DNA from: Edaphochlamys debaryana
Lineage: Eukaryota; Chlorophyta; Chlorophyceae; Chlamydomonadales
Assembly: GCA_016858145.1 (NCBI GenBank)
Contig: JAEHOE010000163.1
Span: 1-64,000 of the forward strand
Direction of reading: 5' to 3'
DNA length: 64,000 nt
Under the pieces are notes generated by a model, which saw only the letters and a program-made list of their open reading frames with translations, searched no databases and was not told where the DNA came from. Each line of letters starts with the position of its first letter. Within the stretch, counting starts at the first letter, position 1. Position numbers and translations under genes: made by a program. This document shows, in pieces, positions 11,501-24,300 of this stretch.

Positions 11501-14500
11501 GGTCGTCACAGGAAGCACGGCAGGCCGAGGTAAACCTGCCCCCAAGCAACCACGCACCACAGCAGGAAGGTCCCCATGACCACCAGTACGGCAGAGTGGC
11601 CCTTCATCTCGTTGACTGCGCCGTTGGACTCGAAGCGGCCCACGCGGGGCCCAATGATGGCGGCGCCGCACAGCGCGGCGATGCCGCCTGGCATTAGTCA
11701 GACACATGACAATGGGGGTGGAGTTTGGGGGGTAAGGGGGTGTTCACGTGTGACGGGGTGTTTTCGGGTGTCGGGTCCAATCCCGGGCGAACCCGGGTGC
11801 ACAAGTGAACATGTGAAGGGGCGGGAAGGAAAGGGGAGGCACGGAGGGGAGGGCAGTACGCATGCTCACCGCGCACCTCAACCGTCCACCCCACCTCGAG
11901 ACCCCACCCCCACCCCGCCCACCCGTCATGTGGACCACGCCGCTGCCCGCAAAGTCGATGGCCCCGGTCTTGAGGATCTTGGCGTAGCCCCCGTCGGACC
12001 TGGCAGCAGGCGGAGGTAGAGGTAGGGAAGGTCAGGGGTGGGGGGGGTAGAGGAGGAGGGTCTCAACACGTGAGGTTGGGCACGCAGGGATTTGGGCCAA
12101 GAGTCATCAGGCCTAGCAGGGCTAGGCAGATGAGCCGTATGTGCGTTTCCGATACAGCAGGGTGCCAATTCCTAGCATTACTCCTTGCCGAGCCGAGCCC
12201 CATTCCCGTTAATCATCTCATGCCAGTGCCCTCTCTATTTCCGACCCCCAAGCCCGGGGGCCTCACGTGTTGAATGCCGAGAGCCAGCCGTCGGAGGCCC
12301 TGCGGAACGGGGGTTGGGATGGGATGGGGGCAGATACTTGGATCCCGTTCGAGTTGGTTAAATCACGGGGGCCAGCACCGCGAGTGCGTGCATGGTCCTG
12401 AGAAGTAAGCACCGTACTACTGGAACTGCGGTACTGCTTCATGCAGACCCCGGCTCCGCGCCAGTGATCCCGTGTACGACATATCAGCTGGTGACTGCCG
12501 TACCCACCAGACCCAATGTACGACCACGGGGTAGACGAAGGACGAGAGGAAGAATGCGTAGGCCACGTAGGCTCCGAAGGTGCAGCGCTCCGCCACCGCC
12601 CCGGACACAATGGTGGTGGCGGCCGCGCAGAAGGACCTGTGGGAGCGAGCGGAAAGACGCGGGTCCAGAGTTGTGAACGCCGTGTTCCGATGTGAAATCG
12701 AAATGTGGATACCTGAAGCCTGAACCTATGAAGCACTCTTTCCACGGCGCGTCCTAGCAGTCCCTAGCCTCCCCCCCCCCCGCCCCCGTACCCCACCCAC
12801 CATTGGAAGAAGAACTGCTGCCAGCCAGCCCCCGCGAAGTTGCCGTCCGCTGCAAAGGACTGCTCCGTGGTGTAGCTGACAGGAGGGGAGGGCAGGAGGG
12901 AGGGAGGAGGAAGGGAGGAGGACGAGGAGAGCGGTGAGGGGTGCGTAGAGGCATTGTCAAGAGGGGAGAGGGGAAAAGGGCCTGAGTCGGCTGAGTCGGT
13001 TGAGTCGGTTTGGAAGTTGGATTACCAGGCGCCGGGGCAATGAGGCATGCGTCTCACAGCTCTGCCCCCGGGTCCCTCCCAACAAGATCACCTGAGCGCA
13101 AAGTTCCAGTTGCCGATGAAGCCTGGGGCCGGGGCGAGGGGGTGAGAAGCAAGGCCAAGGTGAAGGGCGAAGATTGCTGTCACGACCGAGGAGGAGTCTG
13201 AGCCGTAAGCTTCCGTAATCGTAAGGGGAGGGAGGCAGCCTGGCGTGACCTTGGTGACGCATTGTTGCGGGGGGTGCGGGGGGGGGGGGGGCGTGCGGGG
13301 GGAGGGGCTCCCCTCTCATGAGCCTGCTACCGAGTGGTCGAGAAGGAGGACTAGGAAGGACGTCAGCGCTGGCAGGGGTGACCCCGAGCGCTGGGGGTGA
13401 CAGACGGTGCGAGTCGGGTGGGGGGGGCGTGCAAGGTGTGGGTGTTTGGGTGCGAGACGTCGCAGGCTGACCTTATTCGCACGCACATACCGTTTGCATC
13501 CGTTCCGGGCTTGCGGCCGTAAGCGAACGCGTAGCTGCAACAATTGTTATGGGGAACGGGATGGGTGTCAGGGGGACAACATCCTGACCCCGACGCAAGC
13601 GGGCTCTGCTGGCCATGGTGCTTCCCATTGATGACTCACCCGAAGAGGTAAAAGCCAATGGCACCCACGCACGCGTCCAGGATGTTCTGCGGGCGATGCC
13701 GCGTCGAAACCAAATGTAACGCAGGGTGGTTGGCAGTCAGCTTCATCACCCGCCTGATGGAGACAAGGTGCAACGACGAGCGCTTCGTACCTTGAGCAGG
13801 ATGTTCATACCTGCGGACGCAGCGCCAACGCAGAAGAGCCTTGAGTTAGAGGATCGCCCTCAGGACAGCTCCTGACACTCGAGTGCCGCGCCCCTGATAC
13901 TCACAGTTTTTGGACCGAATGCTACCAGCGCAGAGCTGCAAGTGCGGCGAATTCCGGGCGAACGTGGCGAGAGCCGGAGGAAGCGAAGGATGGTTCACGC
14001 ACGGCGTTCGAGCGACGCACTCAATCATTTGCCGCATAATGTGCACTCACCACTGCAAAGCCTGCGTGCAAAAGGGAACAGCGGGACGTCAAGGCGGGCA
14101 GCAAGACAGACCATCAACGGCGTGCTTAAGGCGCGACTGCAGCCGCAATAGCCGAGAGAGCAGCTCACCAAGCTGCATAACGAAGACCAAGTAGCCGCTG
14201 AGGGTTCGGGAGGGGCAGGAACGGGCGAGCCGGTCGAACGACTCATGGAATTCAGGCCAACGCGTACCCGGGACAAGGAACGCTGGAGTCGCTCAAGCCC
14301 TCGCTGCCCCCCCATACATACCTGAAGAGTAGAAACGCCGTGTCCAGGCCAACAACCGCGCCCGCGCCAACGTCCACACTCGCCAACAGGTACATGTTCA
14401 CGCAGTCCTGGACGCTCTTGCAACCCTCGTTGCAAAGCGAAGTGATGGTGTCCTCGCCAAGGCCATAGTCAAGGAGGCCCTGCTGCGTCTCGACGCTGCA

Positions 14501-14530
14501 GTCGCCTATGGCGCTACTCGGGAAAGCCAT
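8576..14530 (-). CDS. AMT: ammonium transporter, AMT/MEP/Rh family (AMT1 type)
   Basis: Polytopic plasma-membrane channel for NH4+/NH3 uptake. Exons (high to low): 14530-14322, 14197-14169, 14061-14051, 13935-13905, 13810-13791, 13686-13640, 13534-13491, 13122-13092, 12875-12801, 12636-12508, 12299-12267, 11999-11923, 11687-11558, 11410-11387, 11204-11078, 10944-10786, 10614-10516, 9778-9727, an uncertain exon within about 9640-9430, 9153-9067 and 8797-8576. Start chosen at MAFPSSAIG; an in-frame ATG lies 43 codons upstream. The family signature [10 protein letters not shown], with pore His near residue 243, and the second pore His in [11 protein letters not shown] near 403 are both present, as are [21 protein letters not shown] and [10 protein letters not shown]. 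Length is about 560-600 residues depending on the uncertain exon, longer than the usual 450-500 because of the tail. It lies divergent from the ubiquitin-ligase gene. Confidence 0.93.
9859..10515. repeat. (CCCTCCCC)n polypyrimidine microsatellite inside AMT intron
   Basis: About 650 bp of almost pure C/T on the plus strand, in runs of CCCTCCCC and variants. It fills most of the intron 9779-10515. The transcribed AMT pre-mRNA therefore carries [17 protein letters not shown] purine repeats up to its acceptor region. The best phase-consistent acceptor is at 9779, after a normal pyrimidine stretch, so the adjacent open frames into the repeat are not coding. Confidence 0.92.
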
Positions 14531-15304
14531 CGTTATGGCAGAGCGAGGGCGCGTCTTGAAGAGGTCAACGTCTTTGTGCCGTTGAAGCAACTGCTGCGCA
14601 CGTGCGGCGGGTAAAAAGTAGAACGCATTTGCGGGTGCCGTATATGCTCGGCCTTTCAATCGAACTCAGGCGCGTCTGCCTCAGGACGCGGCCTCAGGCA
14701 CCACCAGCGTGCGTGGTGTGATGGGTTGTACGCAGTGAGAGGGCTCTGCGCGGGGCTGCGAGACCAGCGCAGCGCGGGCAGGAAGTCGAAGCCCCGGCGG
14801 GTGCCCAGGAAGCGCGTTTCGGTGCCGTTCCAGTGCTCATACCCATTTCTGCAAGAGGAGGTGATGCTCCCATCACCACTGCGATGCTGGGCAGGTAGGT
14901 AGGACAGTCCAAACTCGCTCCCATCCATCCACACAGGACGGGACCTCGCGCTCCATCTCGCTTCCATTCAAGCACAAAGCTGCCTTGATGCCGTCGATTG
15001 CAGCTGAACCTGCGTGAGGCACGCTGGGACACTCGTGCCGGATGCACAAACGCAGCTTGCGGGATTTGTTCACAGCCCACTGCACTGTCACCCCTTCACT
15101 GCTTCTGCAATCAATACGCCCTGCTATTAAGTCAGTTTATGCCTCTACCTTAAAGTGTCCAATCGACCGACCATGGTGCCCTAGTTGCGCGAGTTGAGCG
15201 AAAGCTGGTTTGGACCTGTCGGCATGCATGCGCTGCGCTTTACGCCCACGACGGAGTAGCGGGCCCCGTGGAAGCGCGTGAGGGTCACCTCCCGTCGCGG
15301 AGCC
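14531..15304. promoter_or_regulatory. divergent intergenic region between AMT (-) and HECT ligase (+)
   Basis: The two start codons, 14530 on minus and 15305 on plus, point away from each other, so both promoters and 5' UTRs must lie in or overlap these 774 bp unless further non-coding 5' exons exist. I see no clear TATA box or dyad. A TATATGC-like word occurs near 14641. The minus-strand open frame at 15181-15300 has no continuation and was not accepted. Confidence 0.5.
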
Positions 15305-18300
15305 ATGCGGGGCCTTGGCGGAGCCACTCGAAAGGAGCAGACCCGGTGCGCTGGGACGCAAGTTGGATTGTCCTCTGGATGGACTTGAGTTCCTGGCATT
15401 CGTTCCGCGACGGTGCGGCGACACAACCCGCAACTCTCGGTCTCTGCCCCACGAGCACCGGCTCTCGCCTTTTGCCCCTCCTGGTCGTCAGTGCGTGCGC
15501 TCTTTCCCCATGTCGCTGCCAGCGCATGCCCATGAACGCAACGCCAGCCCCGCACATACCCCACCCCCGCGCTGTCCCGCTGCGGCCGCCTGCGGCCGCC
15601 CACCGCCGCCAAGTCCGCCGCCAAGTCCGCCCCCTCCCCCCTACCACCCGCCCTCCGCAACCCCCCCGCAACCCCCCGCCCGGGCCCATGTAACCCCCTC
15701 CCCTTCCATCCCGCCCCCCCCCAAAGGGATGAGCTCCTGGCCCAGGTCCGTGCCGAGCGCGCCGCCCGCACCGGCGCCAAGCACTCGGCCCGGGCCGCGG
15801 TGGCCATTCAGAGGGCCTGGCGGGGGCACGCGGCGCGGCGGCGGCTGCGGGCGGCGCTGGTGGAGGCGTGGGGGCGCAGCTACGGACCGCTGGTGGCGGC
15901 GGCGGATGCGCGGCTGAGCGCGGAGGACGTGGCGGGTGGGGCGGGGGTGGGGGTGAGGGGGCTGGGGGATGAGGGGGGCGGGGGCGGGGCGTGGGGTAGT
16001 GGGTGGGCTTGGGGTGGGGCGGTGGGCTGCCGAGGAGGATGGCGGAGGTGGGTGGTGGTTGCAGTAATGAGCGGGAAAGGGCCGAGGGGGAAGGGGGAAG
16101 CGCTGCGGAACGGGTGCGGAGGCCTAGCGAGGAGCTCGCCAGGGGCAAGGGGCATAGGATACCATGTGGGCGTCAGGTTGGTGGGGGTGGGGGGGTTTGG
16201 ACTGGGATGAATAGGAAGGCTGATAGAGTGGAGAGGACGTCGGGGGGCGGGGGGGGGAAGGGGTCCAGCAATGCCAACGTTGCACGGCAGGGGCGGCGAG
16301 AGCCCAGGCCCTCCGGGCCAGGGCTGGGGATGTGCGGCATGCCCCACACGCCCAGACTCAGGCCTCTCTCTCCTCCTCTCCTCCCCTCCCCTCCCTGCCC
16401 CGCGCAGGGAAGCTCCTGCCGCCCTTCCTCTTCCTCCTCAAGCCCCCCTCCGCCCCCACCACCGCCCCCGCCTCCGCCTCCACCCCCGCCTCCACCCCCG
16501 CCTCCACCTCCGGCCCCCCGCCCCTGCTGCTGCCCCCCGCCGGCTCCCCCCTCTCCCAGCTGGTGCGGGGGGGCCTGGCCCTGCTACTGCGCTCCTGCGC
16601 CGCCCCCGCCCCCCCGGACTGCTACCTGGCTCTGGCGACGGAGGGGGACCGGGGCAAGCAGGTGGGGAGAGGCGAGGGAGCATAGAATGAAAGGGGGGGA
16701 TACGTGGGTGGGACCGGGGAGGGGAGGCTGACGCACTCAGGCTGCTACCCTGCGCTGGGGGGGACGGGTGGGGGCAGACGGAGGGGGGCAGACGGAGGGG
16801 GGGGAGACGGAGGGGGGAAGCGGAGGGTGGGAGACGGTGGGGGGGACCGGGGAAGGGCCGCTACCTGGCGCTGGCGCTGGCGGGAAGGGGAGGCTCGGGC
16901 CGGCAGGTGCGAAGAAGGGTGTGTGGGACGTTGGAAAGGGGGTCATCGTTCGCAGGCCATGCAGCCGCCCATGCAGCCGCCCACGCTCATGGCCTGCCCC
17001 GGGACGCCGCCAGCCCGCCTCGCGCCACCCTCTCGCGCCTACCCAGCCACGCCACCCGCCCCTACCCACCCCTTGCCCTCCTCAGGAGGCCTGGCGGCAG
17101 CAGGCCTGGAGGCTGCTGCTCACCTGCTGCCGCCTCGTGGCGGCGCCGCGCGCCGCCGCCTCCGCCACCGCCACCGCCGCGGGATCTGGATCTGGATCCG
17201 CGGCCGGCGGCGGCGCCGCCGGGGGGGATGCGGTGGTTGACGCTGCGGCGCTGCGGGTGGCGGCCCTGCTGACGGACGCGGGGGCGTGGAAGTGGCTGCC
17301 TGCGGGTGGGTGTAGGCTGGGGGGCCGGGGAAGGGATGGCCGTTCGAAGGATGGGAGAGGAAAGGGAGAGGGGGGCGAGGCCGAGAGGCTGGGGTCACGT
17401 GGGGAGCACGGCCAAGGCGATTTGGCGGCGGGGCGCTCAGGCGCTGCTGCATCGGTTGCGCCGAGCCCCTCTCCACCTCGTCAACGCTCCCCACCTCGCC
17501 CCGCCCCCTCCCCCCTTCGTCCCACGCCTTAACCCCCAGGCCCCTCCCCCCAGCGCTCCGCCGCCGAGGCCGCCGCCGCGCACCTCCGCCTCCGCCTCGC
17601 CGACCACCCCGCAGCCCTCTTCTCCGCCCTGGCGCGCCTCCTCGCCGCCCAGCAACAACAGCAGCAGCAGCAACAACAACAGTTGGCCTCAGGCCCCTCC
17701 GGGGCCCCACCTGCATCCCAAGCGCCCGGGGCCCAGGCCCAGGCCCAGCTGCAGGCCCAGCAGCTCTCCCGGCTGCTGGGCCTGGCGCTGTCGGTGCTGC
17801 AGGCGGCGCTGGACGCGGGCCCAGGCGGGCCCAGCGGAGGCGGGGCCGCGCAAGGGACAGGGACCGGAGGGGGTCCCGGGGGGGCGGCGCTACCCCCCCT
17901 GGCCCCCGGTGCGGCCCAGCGCTGTGTGGCGGCGTTCGCTCGGCTGGTGCTGGTGGCGCCCCGGGCCGTGGCCCTGGTGCCGCCCGACATGCAGGTGGGG
18001 GGGGAGGGTGCTGTAAGGATAGAGTAGAGAGGTTAGAGAGGTTCCCTGAGGATAGCGCAGACAGGTCAGTACTGTAGGTATCAAGTAGTAGGGCGAGGTG
18101 GGGCGGGGATCCAGCCGAGGGCCGCGGCCCTGGTGCCGCCGGACGTGCAGGTGGGGTGCAAGGTAGGGGAGGGAGCCCGGAGGTAGGTCAGGGTTGAGGG
18201 TGGATGAATGGGTGTGGCGGAGATGACAGGCGGGCAGGATAGTGCCGGTGCCACGCGGTGCCGCCCGGAGCCCTTCGAACAGATGAACGGCTGACGAACA

Positions 18301-21300
18301 GGCGACATCAACCCTGCCACCGTGCCCCTTCCTGACCTCTGGCCCCCCCTCCTCAGGCGCGGCTGCGTGCCCCGGGGGTGTTCGTGCCGCTGTGCCGATG
18401 TGTACGGCAGCTCGTCCGGGAGAGGGCCGTACGGGGTGGCCCGGAGGTGGGTGCGGAGGGACGCGAAAGGCATGATCTTGATCTTGATCTTGATCTTGAT
18501 CTTGATTTTGAAGCAGCTGACTGAGGGAGGGCCAGGGCCCTCGGCTAGGGCCTGTCACTTGATGAGCCCTTCGTCAATCCCTGCTCCCTGCCTGCCCAAC
18601 CGGCCACCCCATGTCGCTCGTCCCTCCCCCCAAACACCAACCGCCAACCACCAACCACCAACCCCCAGGCCGCCTGGGTGCTGTCCAACCTGCTCCAGCT
18701 GCTGCTGGGCCCCCAGATGCGGGGGGGGCCGGGAGGGGGGGTGCTGGCGGCCCCGCCCGAGGGCCTGTGGGGCCCGGGCGGGGAGGTGGGGGGAGAGCTG
18801 GTCGCTACTGCGGCGGCGCTGCTGGCGGAGCTGGGCGGCGGCAGGTGGGTAGAGGGAGGGGGTTGAGGGCGTGCAGGAGGGGAAGGGGCGGGCCAGGGGA
18901 CGACCGATAAGCTGCTGGTCGGAAGCGGGAGGGAGAAGAGGGTGACGATGGGGACTGCGAGCGCGGTTGGGCATCACCATCCCCCACGTACGGCATGTAC
19001 GGCACCCCGGCACCCCCACACACAATTAGGAGCTCGCCCCCCCCCCATCTCTGTGCCTCACCTTTCCTTACCTCGCACCGCCCACCCCCTGCCCCCTGCC
19101 CCCAGGCTGGCCGGCGGTCCGGCGCTGGCCGCCGCGGTGGAGGGGCTGTGGCCGCTGGGGCAGCGGAGCCTGCTGGTGCCCCTCATGGCCGCACTGGAGG
19201 CAAGAACGGGGGGCGGGAAAGTGGGGGGGGGGGGAAAGGGGGGGCGATAAACGTCCGTTGCCTCCCCGAGCGCCAAAGAAGCCTCTTCGTGTTACACCTC
19301 AGCATCTTAGTGCAGCCCTTGCAGAGCCCTTAGTCCTGTTACCGCCTCTGACTACCGCCATCTGCCGTACAGTCGTACGTGGGAGGCGTGGAGGCTTACG
19401 CTGAGATGTGCGCAGCTGCCATCGATCTGGAGGGCAGGTGGGGGGGGAGGAAAGGCAAAGGGAGCTTGCCAGATCCGGGACTGAAGAAACGGGGGCCAAG
19501 GAGGTGGGATTTAGCAAGGGGGTTGATGAAGGCAAGGAGGAGGAATGGTCAAGGGGGGAAGCGGATCTAGGTCGAGGGGGTGCTTCCGGAGCCAAGGAGG
19601 CAGATGCATCTTTCACTCCGGGCCCTATCTTGTGTCTTATGCTTCCTGTCCACAGGCTTCGAACGGCGTCCGTCGAATCCGGCGTGCGGATAGGTGGGCG
19701 GTGCAGGGTGGCTGAGGCAGTGTTGGCTGCCCCCTGCCCTCTCCACTCCCTACCACGCACCGCACGCACATGCACCCTATCCCTTAGGCGTACGCTGCTC
19801 GAAGTGCTACGCATCTGCCGCTGTCCCTGCCCCTCCCCCGCTACCCACCTACCCACCCACCCCACCTCCCCACACAGTTACCCTGTCCGTCCCTCCATCC
19901 CCCACCCCCTCCTTCCCGACACAGACCCCCCCGGCGTGCTCAACGCCCTCGCCTTCTCCCCCGCGCTGCTGCCCCGCCTCTGGCGCTGGCTGGCGTTCGC
20001 CCTGGGCCTCCCCCGGGACTGCCCCGCGGCCGCCAGCCGGGGCCTGGACGTGGCGGCGCTGGCGGGGGGGTACGCGGGGCTGAGGCCGCGCAGGGCCCGC
20101 GTGCTGGGGCTCTTCTGCAGGTGCGTGCGGCGCGTGCCGTGTGGGCGGTGCGTGCGGCGCGTGCTGCGTGGGCGGTGCGTGCGGCGCGTGCTGCGTGGGC
20201 GGTGCGTGCGGCGCGTGCTGCGTGGGCGGTGCGTGCGGCGCGTGCCGTGTGGGCGGTGCGTGCGGTGCGTGCCGTGTGGGCGGTGCGTGCGGCGCGTGCC
20301 ATGTGGGCGGTGCGTGCGGCGCGTGTGACGTGTGGTGTGCGATGCGGGCCCACTAGGGGACCGCCGTTTTTGCAGGTGAGGCCGACGGCCGCAACCCTCC
20401 CCCCCCCCTCCCCCCCCTCCCTTACCCCCTCCCCCCATCCCTCTCCCCCCCCTGTCAGGGCCTACGCCCAGCTGCTGCTGGTGCTGGACGACGGCGAGTT
20501 CTACGAGGCGCAGCGGCCGCTGGAGCTGGCGGCGGCGCGGGCGGTGGGCGCGTCGCTCAACTCCCTGGTCTACCACACATACCTGCCCAAGGTGGGGTGG
20601 GGAAGGGGGGGAACCTGAGAGGGGGGGGAACCTAAGAGGGGGCGCTATCGATGACATCCTGTCCCGAGAGGGCACTGGGGAAGGGGACGGGGACTAAGCG
20701 GCGGTACAGGGGGTTGGAGGATTTGTGGGAGGGTTTTTAGTGGTGGCATCTCGAGCTGTAGGAATCCAAGGACGAGGAGAGGACAGGATCTACGCCGTAC
20801 ATTGCGGGTTGCTTCTAGCGGTGCCGTACTCCCCAACAAACGCTGCCCCTCACGCCACCTCCACCCCCATGCCCCTACCCCCTCCACCGCAGCCCCCTCC
20901 AGACGGCTCCCGTCCCCCCCCGCCCCCCGCCCCCACCGACCCGTGCTTCGCCCTCCTCACCGAGTGGGCGCCCCGCCTGCTGAGGGCGCTGTACGAACGA
21001 CACGTACGGCGGCCGTACTGCCAACCGCTGCTGTGGCTGGCGCCGTACGTCGAGATGTTTGGGGAGGGCGAGCCGCCGCCAGGTGACAGACTTGGACCGG
21101 GGGAAAGGGGCGGTTAAGGGAAGGGAGACCGAAGGTGAGGGGTGAGATGGAAGGGAAGGGAAGGGTAGGGGGAAGCTGCCTTAACCCCAACCCCGACAGC
21201 CCTCATCCCCAGATCATCCAGCTGACCCGGCTCCCGCCTCTTTCGTAACTTGCCGTGCAGTTGTACGGCCGCCGCCAGATGACGATGATGAAGTGGACCC

Positions 21301-24300
21301 CGCCGCCACGCCGCCCGGGCCCGACCCCGCCGCCGCCCCCATCGGCCCCTTCCAGGCAGGCTTTGAGGGGCCATGGAGACGAGGAGGGTAGAACGGTTGA
21401 ACCGATCGGTTGTGGACCCAGGAGCAAAGGGTAGCAGCCTAGCAGGGCGTTCAAAGTGAGGTGCAACCAGGATCCAACTGCTTGCCGCGCCCTCTTGCCC
21501 TCTTGCCCCCCCCCGTGCCCTGTCAGGCCGGTGCTGTACTGCAATCGCTGGTGTACGGCACGGGTGGGGACGAGGAGGACCTGCCGGGGCCCGCCGGGGC
21601 GGGCGGCGGCGCGGCAGCAGCGGCGGCAGGGGGCGGCGCGCCGCCGGCTTTGCTGGTAGGCAGCAGGAGGGGGGGGGATTCCGAGGGATGGTGGCGGCCT
21701 CTTCTTGCACGGCCTAGGTTGCGGCGCTGTGTGGCCCTTTCTGGCTCAGGCCCTGCTCCTGCCGGCCGCCCTCGCCCGGCCTTAGGCCGCAGCCCCTGGC
21801 CCCGCCCATGGCGGCCCACCCCCCCCCCCCCCCCCCCCCCACCCCCCACTGGCAAAATGACGCTCTCCCGCTCAGCTTCAAACCTCCCCACCCCCCCTTT
21901 CCCTGGTAGACGCGCGCCGGTGAGGGCTGCCGGCCCGCCAGCATCGCCTCACTGCTGAGGGTCAGCCCCCAGGTGGGCCCATGGGGGCCTGGCGGAATGG
22001 GGGGGAGGGGGAGTGGGGGGCAGAAAGGGGCCTGGGGGTCAGCCCCCAGGTGGGCCCACGGGGGCCTGGCGGCCTCCCACTCCCAGGACCAGCGAGGCGG
22101 GCCCGACGGCCTAGCTGCTCCGCCACCGCCACCTACTAACAACCAACCGCCAACCGCCAACCGCAGTCGGTTCCCTTCAACCGCCGCGTGGACCTGCTGC
22201 GGGCGCTGCTGGCGGAGGACAAGGCCCGCGGCCGCTGGGCGCTGCCGCCGCACTCGGGGGGGGCGCCGGCAATCAAGGTAGGGGGGAGGGAAGGGGGGGG
22301 GCATCAGGGATGCGGAGCGACGTGCTGCCGTACGAGTACGACAGAGAGTGGCTGCCGGCCGTCCCTTGACTTTCTCCGCCCATTCCGGACGCGCCAATGT
22401 CCAGGGCAGCAACATGCAACCTCCTCGCTTGCCTTTCCTGTGGTCCCATCTCCTTGCTTCCTCCCCTCAATTCTTCGCCCCCCCCAAAAAAAGGTCACCG
22501 TACGGCGCGCCTCCCTGATTGAGGACGCCTATGCGGCGCTGGCGCACGTGGGGGCGGGGCTCAAGGCGCGGCTGCAGGTGTGTGTGTGGGGGGGGGGGGG
22601 GGGAGGGGGGGGGGGAGGGGTGTTTGAAGCTGATGAGCGGGGGAGCGTCCAGTTGTTAGTGGGGTTGCCTAGTGGAAGGTGTGTGTGGGGGGGGGGGGGG
22701 AGGGGCGGTAAGGGACGGGCGGGGCGGTACGCGGGCAGTTAGTGGTTGGAGGCTTCTTGTGCGGGAGACCAGCCTTGCGCACCCGGGGGGCGGGACCCTA
22801 GCGAGCCCGACGATTTTGAGGGGCCGATGGTTGTGCTAACGGCTAACCGCCTCAACTGTGGCCGGTGTGCGGTCCTCAGGTTACGTTCATCAACGAGGCC
22901 GGCATGACGTAAGCCAAGAGGGGGGGGGGGAAAGGGGCGGGACAGGGGCGGGAACGGGGGGGCGGCAAGGGCGGGAGGGTGCGGAGGCCACGCCGCTTCC
23001 TGGCCGCCCTGGTCCTTCATCTCTCCCATCATCAACCCCAACATACCCCCCTCCCCCGTTTGCCTGCCCCCCCGCCCCCCAGTGAGGCGGGTCTGGACTT
23101 CGGTGGGCTGCAGAAGGAGCTGCTGGAGAGGGTGGTGTCAGCAGGTGGGGGGGGGGGGTTGAACGGTGGGAAAGGGGAGAAAACCCCAAACAGGTTTTGC
23201 TGGAAGCATCTCTCAATTTGCAGGACTTGGGGGCAACGTCTGCCGCATGTCCGCCGCCTCCGCCCCTTCCCCTTCCCCTTACCTCCTCCCCCCCCCCCCC
23301 CCAGGTCTTGACGCCAACTACGGCCTCTTCACGTCCACCCCCGAGGGCCTGGCCTTCCCCAACCCCGCGGCGGAGCGCCTGGACGGGGGCCTGGCGCTGC
23401 TGGAGTTCATGGGTGGGGGGGGGGGAGGCAAGATGGGAGGGGGAGGGGAGGAAGGCAAGAGGGGAGGGGGAGGGGAGGAAGGCAAGAGGGGGGGGGAGGC
23501 AAGAGGGGAGGAGGTTGGACGGGGGCCTGGCGCTGCTGGAGTTCATGGGTGGGGGGGGCTGGGGGAGGCGGGGGCACCGATGGTCAGAGCTTGTTGAGGC
23601 CCCCGATGGGAGGGACGGGCGGGAGGATCTGCGAGGGCTTGAACGCCTCTCATCGTACCCTCTCCAACTACCCCAACCCCGGCTTCATCCCCCACCTCTG
23701 CCACACATCTCTCCTAACTCCCCCGACTCCTTCTTCCCCCCCCCAGGCCTCATGTTCGGCAAGGCCGCATCCCCCACCCTGAACGCCCGCCCCTGCTGCC
23801 CACCCCTCCCAACTCCCCCGACTCCCTTCCGACCCTTTCCCCCCCCTTCCCCCCCCCAGGCCTCATGTTCGGCAAGGCCCTGTACGAGGGCATCCTGCTG
23901 CCCGTGCCCTTCGCACACTTCTTCGTGGCGAGGTTGCAGGTGGGGGGGGGGAATAGGGGGAGGGTACAGAAGGCTGCTGGATTGGGCTGCGCGGGGCGTA
24001 ACTCCGGCGCTCCCAAATGCCGCCTCTCCTCGCACCCTGTGTTTTCCGACCGCACTCTCCCACACCCATGCCCATCCTTCTCTCCCTCCCGGCCCACTTC
24101 CTCGCTCCCAACACCTCCACCTCCCCCCCCCCCCCCAGGGCCGCCAGCCCCTGTTCGACGACCTGGCCACTCTGGACCCCGAGCTGCACAAGAACCTGCT
24201 CATGGTGGGTTGTAACCGGTTAAACGATACTTGTGTGCTGTACGTCAGGGGGGGGCAGATCTTTCCGAAAATGACACCATGCCTCATCTGGATGGTGCTT

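Noticed and set aside
15181..15807. Minus-strand frame beginning [13 protein letters not shown]
   Set aside because: It overlaps the first two exons of the HECT ligase, which are supported by phase and by the IQ motif on the plus strand.
19788..19835. Possible extra ligase exon encoding [12 protein letters not shown]
   Set aside because: It looks plausible as protein, but no GT donor follows and the phases already close using 19656-19693 directly to 19925.
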